In this document: positions 1-11,800 of the stretch, piece after piece
How positions within the stretch are numbered: the stretch's first letter is position 1
Layout of the letters: each line of letters opens with the position of its first letter
NCBI GenBank assembly: GCA_008508345.1
Contig: QNGE01002386.1
Span: forward strand, 52,345 to 116,344
Length of the DNA stretch: 64,000 nt
Direction: 5' to 3'
From: Paragonimus westermani
Lineage: Eukaryota; Platyhelminthes; Trematoda; Plagiorchiida; Troglotrematidae
The notes under the pieces: model-generated
Databases searched by the model: none
The model's input: only the letters and a program-made list of their open reading frames with translations
Told to the model about the DNA's origin: nothing
Position numbers and translations under genes: made by a program

Positions 1-1499
1 TAACTCACCTACATATTTAATGCTTCAAGGTCACAGTGAGATAACAGAACAGCTCGTCAGAATACATTATATAAGTGTGCCGTTTACTGGTTAATCCAAA
101 GAAAAGTATAGCCTTATAAAACCATCTGAAAAATGACCGAAAATTTTAAGCAGTCCTTACTCACGTTGAGAAGAATGACAGTATTCATTACTATAAGTTG
201 CAAGTTAACCCACTGTAGCTTTCTTCTCTCGAAGGTCTTCTATCACTCAGATAGCAGTGAAGTCCAAGAATTCCAAGTCAGATATTCAGACAGAAACGCC
301 AATAAAACCTTAGACTATCTGACCGGTCAACTTCAACCGTGCCGATAAGAATCTTGTTAATGACTCCATTACAGGTGACAACCGTATAACACTCGTTGGT
401 TAAATTTAAATCCAGATGGACCCATTCCATTACTAGCATTGAACCATGCATTGGTATGTTGAGGTGTGATGACATTACTGACGAGTTATTGTACAGTAGC
501 TTTCTGATAACTAAGTTAGCCACAGAGGACAAGATGTCCGCAAATCGTTGCCTCTATCGTACGTACAAAAATTCACACGTATTCATTCAACCGGGTATGG
601 CGCAGTATGCATGGACACTACACGTTCGTAGTCGCACGATCTTCCCCAGTAGCCTCGGTCCCGCTCGTGCAACTTCGTCACGCCCTAACTTTATATAGTA
701 ACAGATATGCACGAGACCCTATCTGTTCTTCTCTGGTTGCGATTTACTTAAATACACACCGAAAGAGATTGACGTTCTAAGCAGTATTCCATGTCGTTCT
801 AAACAGTCAATCTGTTATTTATGCCAGCCCACCTCTATTGGGCGGAAAGCAGAAAGGTTAGACAAAAGTTCATCTGAATTGCATGCTCGTCAATCTCAAC
901 ATCAACCAGCTGTTTTGTTGCAGAGTGATGTTTTACACGTCATATTTCTTACTGAACATTCAGCTGTCCCCTGCTTAGCCTTTTGTGAGAGATGCCAGGG
1001 GTGATAATGAGCAAACGGACTCAATGTCATCAGTGTCTCCTGATTGCTGTCTTGCTCACACATGGTAGTCAACTGTTAGGTAGTAGCCTCGAATGCTGTT
1101 AACAATACATTAAAAGTTTTGGCCAGAACACTCAAGACCGCGTAAATTTGTATAAGATGATTCTTCAAAGTCAAAACGTGCATTCCTTGTGCAAAAAAGT
1201 GCAAGTCCTTTGGGGTAATCAGCTGAGAGGCAAAAATAGTAATTTCGGTGAAAAATAAAAATCGCACAAAAACCAACTGTTTCAAGAGAAGGAATATTTG
1301 TAATTAAGTGCATTTTATTGATTTTGTACCCATGATCAACATCAATAAAGTGCATCCTATGTAAACTCGTCGATGACCTCTCTGAAGTTTACAGCAGTTC
1401 GAAAGCATATTGTACACAGTGCAAGGAAAACATTTGGCAGATGGAGTGCAAAATGTCCGCAATCTTTCTGGCAACTTTATGGTAAGGTAACTTGTGCGT
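1..1499. other. No supported gene
   Basis: AT-rich sequence with only short chance open frames on both strands. I see no tRNA, repeat copy or conserved protein segment here. Confidence 0.6.
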
Positions 1500-1910
1500 T
1501 TATAGGATTAGCTGTGACAGGCACCACATTTACGTGATTTGGAGCAGGCGGTGTGCTGGTTCCAATTTGGTCTTGTTTGTCCGTCTCGAAGTTTCAATAT
1601 GTACGCATGTTGTAGTAAGACTTGAAGCTTCCTTGGGCTTTGTTTCTCCATCAAAATACTGTTGTCATCCTTGCTGTCTGCGTCAAGCGTTTGTTCGTCC
1701 AAAAGAATATCTTTAACTTCGGACTCATAATCAACAATGTTCATGAAAACCATACCATAAACTTTGTCTAGCTGGAGAAAGACAAGGTCTTTTGTTTACC
1801 GCAGTTGCTATAAAGCTTGAGAGAGTTCAGTGCCAAGCAACACTGCATAGGCGAAATCAGAAAGTGCCGCGACGTATTGACTAGCTTCGCGTGGAGCCAT
1901 TCTTCGTTTT
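1500..1910 (-). pseudogene. Possible Gypsy-type Gag relic with zinc-knuckle remnant
   Basis: On the minus strand, with frameshifts and stops, the order of motifs resembles Gypsy Gag: REASQYVAALSDFAYAVLLG (compare the ...YV..L..LA... pattern of this Gag domain) near 1,830-1,895, TKDLVFLQLDKVYGM further on, and CSKSRKCGACHS near the end, which looks like the second half of a CCHC pair. No protease or RT follows within the next kilobase. The resemblance is by eye only and the stretch is short, so it remains tentative. Confidence 0.33.
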
Positions 1911-2143
1911 CCTACAACACTGGAGAAGAGTTTCCATTCCAATAACTTTGAACGCCCGCGGCAACCCTGAGGGGGGGATTGATGTTATTTCGTAGAGAAA
2001 CCACGGAACTCGTCAATGTGAATTCACAACATTTCTGTCATTTTTGTACAGCCATGAAAGGCGTACAGATTGTGGAATTCAATCAGACAGCGTGAATGCA
2101 AACATAACGGATGAGTAGTCGGAGATTTGATTTATTTTCAAGT

Positions 2144-2405
2144 TGACCTGATCATTGCTCATAAGCGAGAGTGGTTGAGCGTTCAGATTTGATGATTCGG
2201 TCGTGCCTAATGTGAGGTCAATGGCGCAATGGTTGACACGGTTGCCTCATGATTGGAATGTCCGGAGTTCAAATCCCGGCCGTGGCAAGGATATGCACTA
2301 CTGACGAGCTCTAATGAGAGCGAAACTCGAGTCTAGTGCTTCTTTTGGAAAGAGGCTGGCTGGAAAGTCTATCTGGATGTGAAGGATGTACATTGTTTTG
2401 AACAC
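2144..2405 (+). mobile_element. tRNA-derived SINE with embedded hammerhead ribozyme, most intact copy
   Basis: The element has a 5' leader (GATCATTGCTCATAAGCG...), then a tRNA-like head with an A box (TGGCGCAATGG, 2222-2232) and a B box (GTTCAAATCC, 2267-2276), which together form an internal RNA polymerase III promoter. Directly after the head comes a hammerhead core (2295-2339) and then a tail (GAGGCTGGCTGGAAAGTC...). The order tRNA head then hammerhead is that of SMalpha elements of Schistosoma. At least eight further copies or fragments in this window share the same segments, which proves it is a dispersed repeat. No protein is encoded, so it would depend on a LINE or other RT for mobility. 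The 3' end is set only approximately. Confidence 0.85.
2295..2339 (+). ncRNA. Hammerhead ribozyme (type I, minimal stem III) inside the SINE
   Basis: All core parts are visible. Stem I pairs GCACTA (2295-2300) with TAGTGC (2334-2339). The CTGACGA box is 2301-2307 (position 7 is C, which is tolerated). Stem II pairs GCTCT (2308-2312) with AGAGC (2317-2321) around an AATG loop. GAAA is 2322-2325. Stem III is only A-C with G-T around TCGA (2325-2332), and cleavage is expected after the GTC at 2331-2333. A two-base-pair stem III is weak, so the monomer may cleave poorly and may act as a dimer, as reported for other minimal hammerheads. No core position is mutated, unlike the other copies in this window. 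Confidence 0.78.
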
Positions 2406-2409
2406 CCAG

Positions 2410-4880
2410 TGTTAAGATAATGAATTATAATTTAAAAAGTCACCTGGAAACGGTACCAAAAATCTATTATACATGTGGGAAAGCACAGTCAACTGAAGGT
2501 TCCGGTCGTGCCTCTACTCACATTAAATCTGAGTCGGCTTTTCAAAAATACCAATAGCGATAGAAGATACATCAGGAGATGTTAACATTTCGTTTACACT
2601 CTTCAGTCAAGAATGTAAAAACTTAGAATATATAGGACATGCAGTTAGCAACACAATAAAAATCATTGAACGATTGGTTTTACATGAAACAAAGCCTGTC
2701 GTCAGTTCCAGGGCAGACAACCTGCATGAGTCAACAGTTTGTGCACACACAGAGCCAGACCGTGAGTACTGATCAACATCGCCTAGGAGAAAGCGAGCAA
2801 TTTGGGGGTTCTTATTACGTAACAGAACTTGGCCGGGTCAACAACGTGACCTGTTGCCATGATGGGCTTTGTGATGGATGAGGTCGGATTTCTTCTCAGT
2901 CGTTCTGTTGCCAATGTTGGTTGCCTCATATGTTCAGCCGTAGTATGTCGTAGGCATCGATTTGTTCTGCCTATATAATTTTTCGAAAATAATCGATCTC
3001 GTTACGTCCAGCGGTGTCGAATCTGTACGGAACGACTGGTGCCTACTGACCGCTAGAAATCACTCTGTAGTTACCTTGTGCGTGAGGGTGCATTGTGTTA
3101 TTTTAGCGACAGGCATTCTCAAGTGTGAATTTACTTAGTACACAGCGATGAATACACCACTCACTTTGACGGGGTTGATCTGAATTGTAGTCATGTGCAC
3201 CTCAATACCTGAGGTAATATGTAGGCCGGATAACCATAGCAAAATAGTTCACCGAGTAAAATCTGCTGGGAACAGGAACATCAGATAAAGAAAACAGTAG
3301 GATAAACGTGAATCTCATCTGAATGTACTTGTAGAAAAACCCTTTTTGAAAAGTGAACAACTGATATTTATTCACCTGACAATTACAACTCTAAGATTTA
3401 GTCTTACATCACGGTAAGCAATTCATTGTCTTTTGAGATGACTTGTTAACTGAGTATCAAACCCACCTACTGTCCTGTATCCGTTTTTAGTATACAGTGT
3501 ATACTGGTGAAGTAAACAAACCCGACGGAAATGCGCAACTAACCGTTGTTTTAGTTATACAAGATGAGTAGATTACCGGATAAATCAGGTTCTGCTCAGC
3601 GTAGTTTGCCAGTTCTTATTTGCTCTTTAGTTAGCCTATACGACTGAGATATAGAATGTTGTGTGCACTAAAATACGCTTACAGAGGTGCGCACTGTTAT
3701 GACTCATCTTTGACAAGATCAAAAGTTGCTGACGAATTCAACACTGGTTTTTGTGAATCTGTGAGATGAACGAGACTCCCTGACAGATAGGAGGATATGT
3801 GTATTGCTTACCAATCTCAATTGGTAGATTACTATTGATATGTTCACGAAAAGTGTTTATTCATCAATGAACTCAGTGGTTACAAAGCAACCTAAATTGG
3901 TTCGCTTACAACCCGTTGTCTAACCATTGTAGGCCGAAAACATCTCATTATGATCTTTCTAGTCCGAAAGCTGTACCTATCAGACGATCCGATTTCTTAC
4001 CATCTGTATGTCCATAAATTTACTGCCGAGCTAGACATACGACGTCCGGTGAGTTTTCCCTATACTTAAAAACACATGCATGCATATCATGCAGACATTA
4101 ATTTACTGCGTCTGTTAACCAATCACTGTTCAGCTCAATTCCTCTCTGGTTGACTATTAATAGGCAACTATCAGCAATGTGCTCATTCGGCTAGATTGAC
4201 GAGTTGTCATCGGTAAGTAGTGACATAAGTTTTTCTTGCAGCAACAATGCAGCAACCGGTAATCTAAAAGAGTTATAGATATTGCCAGTTGTTTGTGATT
4301 TGTACCTATATGTGAGTCACTTTATTTCTTACCCTGCAAGTTAAAGTCTACAAATGAATAAGAATACGCAAAAAAGTCAACTAAACTACCCTCCTGCCTC
4401 TATAACACTCACCACTAAGTTACCTTATTAAAGCTGTACGAAAAATATATTGTTAGCGTTCAGGTTGAATTAAGCAGTTTATTTCTATGGGCAGAACAAC
4501 TGTCTCATTGGAAGAGTTAAGCAGTTACCAGCACTCTGGAAATTGTCTCTCAGTTAAAGGTGTCATCACTTAAAGGTTTTGTTAAAATCACATAATGCAT
4601 TTGCTGGCCATGATGCGAAACTTTTTGTTGAATTTCATTCTGAATGTTATTTCAGAAATATCGATTTATCTCTGGTTCGAATTAATCAGGCTTTACAATA
4701 AGCATACCACTAACCACAAGAATACTTGTTCATCTGACGTAACTCCAGCTGGGAGATCAACCGCTCCGTTTTTTAATCGGACTTGTAGTCAACGTGTAGT
4801 AGATACTTCAGCCTCGTTCAACAGAGAACTATCAGGTCGATTGTAGGATAATTGGGTGTCATCTGGTTGATTTTATGGTT
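2410..4880. other. Upstream region of precursor copy 1, no supported gene
   Basis: No conserved coding segment is visible. An open frame at 4,595-4,846 starts with a hydrophobic stretch but has no paralogue next to copy 2 and is probably chance. Non-coding 5' exons or the promoter of the 4,905 gene may lie here but cannot be placed. Confidence 0.5.
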
Positions 4881-4890
4881 TCTTTATCAG
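4881..4890 (+). other. Putative splice acceptor just upstream of the copy 1 start codon
   Basis: A pyrimidine-rich run ends in CAG at 4888-4890, 14 nt before the ATG at 4905. It could be the acceptor of a 5' UTR intron or a spliced-leader trans-splicing site, which flatworms are known to use. The second precursor has the same arrangement at 31,931-31,938, which strengthens the call. Confidence 0.5.
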
Positions 4891-4904
4891 TTTCGAGAAC
4901 AAAA

Positions 4905-5147
4905 ATGGTGAGGAATGAACTCAACTGTCTGAGGATCAAAGGAACAACAGCAGTGGTATGCATCATGGTCCTGATGCTCATTCAAAGTCAGCCTACGAGC
5001 AGTAACGACGGAATGGAGGTTGGTGCACGACACTACTTCGATTACCCCGACTATGATGATCAGCTTTATGGCCCAATTCCTGACTGGAATCGCTTCAGAC
5101 AAATGTACAAACGGAAGCCCTATCTCACACAGCGTTTGGGGAGATAA
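4905..5147 (+). CDS. Amidated neuropeptide precursor, TQRL-amide type, copy 1
   Basis: The gene encodes an 80-residue secreted prohormone. Residues 14-28 form a hydrophobic signal-peptide core (TTAVVCIMVLMLIQS), followed by a polar stretch and a Tyr/Asp-rich spacer (HYFDYPDYDD, 43-52). Lys-Arg at 69-70 is a prohormone-convertase site. Residues 71-78 (KPYLTQRL) are followed by Gly79 as amide donor, Arg80 and TAA, so the predicted product is KPYLTQRL-amide acting on a neuronal or muscle receptor. An in-frame ATG at 4875 would add ten residues, but a pyrimidine tract and AG at 4881-4890 lie between the two ATGs, so I chose 4905. AATAAA occurs 223 nt after the stop. A second gene at 31,955 has the same layout. 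Seen: signal peptide, cleavage site, Gly donor, paralogue. Inferred: processing and neuropeptide function. I cannot name a described family with certainty. Confidence 0.82.
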   Translation: MVRNELNCLRIKGTTAVVCIMVLMLIQSQPTSSNDGMEVGARHYFDYPDYDDQLYGPIPDWNRFRQMYKRKPYLTQRLGR

Positions 5148-5369
5148 ATCTGCTTGCGGACGTTATGCAAAAACCAAAATCAACACCCCCAAATCGTTCC
5201 CGAGCGCTGCAATTGTTAATGAATCGCATTGTTCTCCATCGTCTTCATTGTTCACTGTTAGCTAGTCAAAATTTTGACCAGCCGGCAGAAAATTTCCCAA
5301 ATTCCTAGTTGTTGTCATTATTGTTGTTTATCATGTTGAGATGGCTGACGGCAAAATGTCGTGTTGCAA

Positions 5370-5375
5370 AATAAA
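5370..5375 (+). promoter_or_regulatory. AATAAA polyadenylation signal of precursor copy 1
   Basis: This is the first canonical AATAAA downstream of the TAA at 5145-5147, giving a 3' UTR of roughly 240 nt. No other plus-strand hexamer lies between it and the stop. Confidence 0.55.
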
Positions 5376-8300
5376 CATACAATATGACAAACTGTTCAAT
5401 TGGCCATTGAGGTTCTTCACGGTCACTGCCTTACACATGCAAGTTAACTGGTTTTTGAACGCTGTCAAAGATGATGGTCGTTTATTTTGAGGGTTGTGTA
5501 TGATGGCTGAATGTTGGTTATTAATTACGAGCACATGTTGAGGTAGAAAAGCAGGGAACCAACAGTTTCCTTCAACACCTCGTTGGTAAATGCAAAATCT
5601 GCACTGTTGGTTCCCAACTTGCATCAAAGAAGGTAGGTTAGATTTGAAGTGATCCGCTTATGCGTTACAAAAAGTCGCTAAAACTGTCTTCGTGATAATG
5701 TCTGTTCTTATAGAAAACAGTCCACTAAATTTTGTGATATTGTGTGCAACATCAGTGACGTCAGTTTCAGGATCTGAGAGGTTTGCCCAATCTGAAAAGT
5801 CGTTTGTTTACACTCGACTTGGTTGCATCTCTTTCGTTTGTTTCACACAGTTCCCACCATAGCCTTATAATCTGTTTACCAAGTTATGGTTCGTTATACA
5901 TCTTCGAGAACACTCCATACCAACAGTGATGGATATTCACTGTCGCATTACCAACAAAAGCTCTTAAACTAGGTGGATTGCCCTGTACACATTGCCGAAG
6001 ATGAAGCAACTACGTCGATTATTCTAATTTATTAACAGCTGTTCACAAACAGTGGAACAAGTTGGGAGATTTTTACTGTAGAACAGTTAGATCACTTCGA
6101 AAAGCAAACATCCTACCCTTCACAGTTGACGGACATATAATTCAATAGGCTCAACTAATACAACATTGTTTAGAGAGCCTTGGCATTGATTAGTTGCTAT
6201 GAATTGCTGATTCATTTTCAGTGGTAAGGCAAACATGATGGGATTATGTTTACGTGGAATCGCATCTCAGCAGCCATTAGCGGAGAAAACTGGGGACATG
6301 ATCTGTGTAAATAAGTACTCGTATTTGAATTCACTTTGTGACACAGCAGTGAGAATCGAATAATTAGGCCATCTACTAGAGACTATACAGTGACATTTAT
6401 TAACTGGCCGATAAAAACACAAGGTCGATAAACTGCTTGCAGAAAATTTCGTCATAACATGCTTGATACGTCATTGATGTAGCAAAAATTACTGATTACG
6501 ACAACAAACCCGGAAAAACAGCACAAGACGAACCAATCTGGTGGTAAACACTCGTGATTTGATAATTCGACTGGTCACTAAGTTTGGAAGGATATGAGCA
6601 TTTGAGATAACTTTCTAACTAGACTGAAACACTTATTTACACCAAACGGCGACACGTTCGAATGCGATGAGAGGCTGGTTGTGGGAGTGTGGTCATGCTG
6701 ATTGTGTAAACAAACCGTCCGATAAGCCGAACAAAGAAAATAGAGTAGGTCTTTTGATTCTTGAAATCATATCATCTAAATGTTTGTGTGTATATGATCA
6801 GGGATTAAAATGAATGAGCAGGTTGACGACGAGTCAGGGTAGAAGGCAGTACCGTGGAAGTACCAAGATGAGTGCTGACTGGTAGTAGTAGATGACCATT
6901 GAAAAGGATAATCACATAGGAGTCCGTACAATAGTCGAGTAGGAGTGCAGAATCGCCGCAAAGCTGAAGTAGCGTTTCCCAATGAAGGCTCCGAAGTGCT
7001 TTCTATAGTCTATGAATTGTATATAAACGGAACTAGAGTTGCCATCAACTGATGGTGAAATAGAATGCGCTAGGGAAACGAAAACACAGAGAGTGGACTG
7101 GGGCAAAGATAAACAACTTGTCCAGAGTCCATTATGATTAAACTCACTTCTTTCCGCACAAGACTTTGTTCCTCTCAAACTGTAAGTAATACAGGCAAAC
7201 AAGAATTCCAGTGAACGCCCACCATTTCTTTGTCTGAAATGCCAACTTAGAGTAAATGTTCGGCGCTCCCGTTAGAAACAGCCAGTGACACATTCTCAAT
7301 AACGTGTGTTTTACTGGGTTCCACTGAATATTGTCCCTGGTAAGCAGTACTGCGGTAATCACTAGTGCATACATTGATGGTATTGCTTGTCGGATTGTGT
7401 GATAATCAGTCGAATGGAAAAGATGATCGCAGAATTCGAGCATCGCGGTTCGTGGCTCTCATCCCAATTAGCTCATCTATGTGATGGATTGCTTGAGCCT
7501 ATAGGGTTTGTCGTCTTTCCACAGTGTTGCATAACTTTTGGAATGTGAGATATTTGAAAAGACGGTATAAGATGAACATATTTTGGCCCGACACATTCAA
7601 AAGTAGGACGCGAATAATTTCTCGGCAGAAAGCAACCAATGGAAGTCATAATTATGGCGTGACGTTGGCTGTCAGATGAAAATTTTTAATCTGTTTCATA
7701 ACAACCTATTTTCAATCATCACATTCATAAACGGATATTACTGTGCTCACAAAATGAAAAGCCGTTGTATGTTGTGACAGAAGATTTATTTTTATAGCAA
7801 CCATCCTCAACGAACATGAAAATGTCTTGCTAAATCGGAAGACATTAAGAGAGGGTCGCGCTGCTTCAACCACCATCTAGGATATGCAGATATTTGTAAC
7901 AGGAAGAGAACAGCTCGAGTGTTGTAAACTGTTTCGCAACTATTTTTCCTGTGGTCAACAAGAGTTGAACAGACATTTAAGTTGAACAGGCGCCTAATTT
8001 ATGGAGTCCCGTCTCAGTTTCTTTTCACAGCATTCAGTTAAAAAGTCCTTGTGTCACGTAAACTCATGTCTAATGAATTCAATCATCAAATATGGTTTGT
8101 CGATGTCCGTCGGTTCTGCCATTCAGATAGTCTAATCAAGTTGTTAACGTGCGGAACTAAATCCGACGTATGCAAACTAATTTTAATAACGAATCATATA
8201 TGCCTCGACTAAAATACATACAGAAGACTGAAATCAGAGACGTGAGCCAATGAGATGTGACAACCAGCTGCATGTCTGATACTGAATATAACAAAGAAAT

Positions 8301-8795
8301 CAGTGATTCGGATTAACGCGATTTGTCACAGCATCTAGCAGATTGTCTTACAATAGTTTAGTCCCGATTTGTATTGCATAGGCCTTCACTCCTGTACCTC
8401 CATAGAGTGCCGCTAATCCTCTGGAGTCTGATGACGCAAGTAAACTTCCCAAAATGACAAGCAGTGTCAGCTTGTAGACAATTCGCGAAAAAATGTTCGC
8501 AAACATCATATTTGATTAACGGGAACAAAAGGTGAACAGCATTGAAATTAATGAGGAGGACTAAATTAACTATACACCAAGTTGCTAACCGTTCAGGGCC
8601 CTTGTGTAACATCACGAACGAGTAACGAGTAAATTGTTACGAATCAACAGTTCGATCAAGCTATCACAAAGTTCGATTGGTGCACGAAAAAGGAGAGAGT
8701 ATTATCAGTAACAATGAGCAATCAACAGCCTCCAGATGAAAGTACCAGTGGCTGAGCGGTATTTACGGTTAGCCAGCCGGATAAAAATGAATTTG
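5376..8795. other. Intergenic, no supported gene
   Basis: Only chance open frames. A hydrophobic minus-strand frame at 7,144-7,443 ends at GTGAGT but lacks a convincing acceptor. Confidence 0.5.
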
Positions 8796-8832
8796 GCATC
8801 ACTGACGCTTGATCACGGCCTTCGCATTCACA
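8796..8832 (-). repeat. SINE tail fragment
   Basis: A short segment on the minus strand matches the SINE 3' tail seen near 47,755-47,790 (ATCACTGACG, TTGATCACGGCCTTCGCATTC). The tRNA-like head and ribozyme are absent, so it is a truncated or deleted copy. Confidence 0.5.
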
Positions 8833-11800
8833 CAATATTTTTAGAAAGTCAAGTTTGGAATTGAACACCAAACTAATGTTACTTTCTTGTTGGAGCACAT
8901 ATCTTGGGTGCCACAAAGTCCGCAGTGAACGGTGCAGTGGCTTCATATCCTGATTTTGTTGCGAATGTGCACAATCGATGATTTCTAACAATTCCGAAAT
9001 CAGTAGGCTGCATTTGTGGGAGATTGCATTGATAGTTGTAATGAGTTTTGCAGAGCATAAGAGCATCAGCAGCAAAGTTACTTACAAAGACACCAATGAT
9101 TATGGGTAAGTTCATCGCATGTCAAGTACGGTGGAAACAGTGAATTCCTTCAGAGACCCAACTGCCTAAAACGGTATACTGTAGGCATTTCAGGGAATGA
9201 CTATTTAGTCGGCGTATGAAAAACTGTTCACTTAGTGACACTAGGTCAAACACCTTGAGCGGCAGTATGCTTACACGTATTTCTCAATCATTGAGTAATC
9301 AGTCCTTGAAGATTAAGCAAATTAGCTTCCTGTTTTATAACAAATTTGGTATAACTTTTTGCCAAGGTTTGTGTCATGTAATTGAGCTTGTCACTTTATG
9401 ACGAGAAACAACCAACCGCAGTAATACTAATCATATTGTTGGTAGTACAGAGAAAAAAGTTTGAGTGATAAAATGAACTAATCACCGAAGTGCATAATTG
9501 TATTGGAAGTGAACACAAAAGGTAGATTAGCTGTTAGTGATAACTTCATGTTAGACTGTTGCAGACGGTTAACTTAATCCGTTAAAAGCTTAACGGTGAC
9601 ATAAACTCTAGCTTACAGATCTCATATCTTGACTCCTTTGCCTATCGCTCCTTCACCCTGATACAACGTGGTACCAATTGTTTCCATACACCTTTTCACT
9701 TTGATATGAACGAAGGATACTTAATAAATTTTTCATCTGAAGTCAACTTTTGAGACAAGATGGTTTGGCTGGATTAACACATTAAATGCACGAACGCGTA
9801 TGTAGCCGAAAAACTATGTAATTTTAGGAGGAAACAGATTTTGGATACTCGTCAGTTAACAGAGAGTGCAAGTAAATTTTCGATGTCCCCAGCACATTGT
9901 TGACTAACACTAGTTCGTTCACAGAACAGTGAAATGGACAAGAGCTACAATGCCTAGGAGAGGCAAACGATGGTCCAAACAACCTCTGCTCTTCAAAAAC
10001 AATGTGATTTATTATGACAAGGGTGTCGGTGTACAAATTAGTGGATGAGAAACATCGGTTACCTTCTTCATTCACACTTCACTAATCAGTAGTTAAGATT
10101 TTTGTCGACACGGGAAAAATTGCATGTGCAGTACGTTGACGCGAAATGACTAAGACCGATATTTGTGTTTGTAAACGTAGCATCACACTGCTGTCCAAAA
10201 TATGATCAACATGGTATTTTTGATGTTGTGAATTATAGTACTGGATTTTAACTTTGTAGAGAGTTTGATTTTTTCTATGACAGGAGTAAACGATGGTTTT
10301 CACTGACCGCAAGCAAAAAGTGTTTCAGTAAACTTTTTGCCACACTGCTTTTCAAAACTGACAGTATGCCCAGTTTGACTTTCTGGACTTCGACAATGTG
10401 TGTGTTGACAGTTTCCGCATAGGTTTGGTGGGTACAGACTAATTTTTAAACTCCATGTTTCGTTCGTTTATCAGAAGACTTCTTTAAAATGATGGCGATT
10501 ACTTCTGTTACCGACATTGCTTTGTTTCTCTAAAAAAACAAGCTGTCGCATCAGTCTAGTTTCAACGTCCATTGTAGACCGTCACCCGCAATATTTCAGT
10601 TTTAAATTTTTCGAGCGCTGGTGGAATGTATCGTTGTGGACCTACTCAGACGTATAACTGAGCAACAATGTAGAAGGATTTGAGCGCTCCAACATGAGCA
10701 TTCGATGTTTCAGTTAACTAGGTTGCTACAACTCGAACCGGTGAATTTATATCGCCGCGGTCAAAATATTACGTGACGTTGAATATGAAGTTGACTTCGA
10801 ATTATTGGTTAGAAACGCTTCATGAACAACTTGTCAAGGAATACTGGATGGCCCTCAATACCCGATCAGACGTTCGCAACGCAGGTGCTATTGCGTTGTT
10901 TATATGCTATCATATGAGAAAAGACAGATGAAAACATTTGTTCTCACGTAATCCCTCTTTAATTGTGCATGTCTCGTTTTGTGTTGACCATTGAAGTGGG
11001 CCATGGATTTTATACTGCAAGTTGGTATAATCTAAGCTATTCTTCTAGCGCTCCGTCAACGTCTCGGATAACTTTGTAAATCAAGACGTATGTTCCATCC
11101 TATCTAGCAAGTCCCGTTTTTTAATGTTTTCCAATTTTTATGAATACGATCTGAAGCGGCCGCAAATAAGCCCATTCTCCTTATGGTCCTCACAGTAATC
11201 CTCAACATACTCAAGTGTTGTATGCTGTTTTCAGTGATAAACTTACTGAGTATGGAGGCGTGAGTTTCAGGCTGTGGATGTTAACATGAGGAAAGTTGCT
11301 GAGTATCCTCTACCCACTGTCATGCAATACGTCACCCCCAAGTAGATTAGGGGACCTTGAATTAAGTTCGATAGATCAGGTGGTAAATATATACGACATA
11401 CTGAACAGAACGACGAAGTGAAGTGTAGTGCTGATGAGTCATTTGAGAATATACGTAGGAAGTTCCGAGTTGACATCGACCATTCCAATGGTGCTTCTAT
11501 CAGTAGTCAGTAAGGAAATACATCCGCTCCAAATTCCGACAGCTTTCACTGAGCCAGTTTAAACGACAGCTGAATAGTGTAAAATTTTTCTGCTGAAGCC
11601 AATCGAACACTTCGGCATAGTGATTTGACTATGCATAACTTACATGGACATGAAGACTGTTTGTTCAGTTGCCTGGAATAACAATGGAAAAACTGATGCT
11701 TGCTTTTGTTAATAAACAATATTTGAGCATAAGATTATGGCACTGAAGTTAGAACTCACTTTGGTTCACTCAACTTGTTCATAACACCGCACACCACTAA

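Noticed and set aside
2215..2290. A functional tRNA gene from the A and B boxes
   Set aside because: The head does not close into a tRNA cloverleaf with an acceptor stem, and it is one of many copies of a SINE.
4595..4846. Hydrophobic plus-strand frame just upstream of the first precursor gene
   Set aside because: No counterpart upstream of the second precursor, no recognisable motif, and a splice-acceptor-like site separates it from the gene.
7144..7443. Hydrophobic minus-strand frame of 99 codons ending at a GTGAGT donor
   Set aside because: The acceptor side is poor, the joined downstream exon soon meets a stop in the best phase, and donor-terminated frames of this length are expected by chance.
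11431..11450. CTGATGAGTC as a hammerhead box
   Set aside because: No stem II partner, no GAAA and no stem I complement follow.
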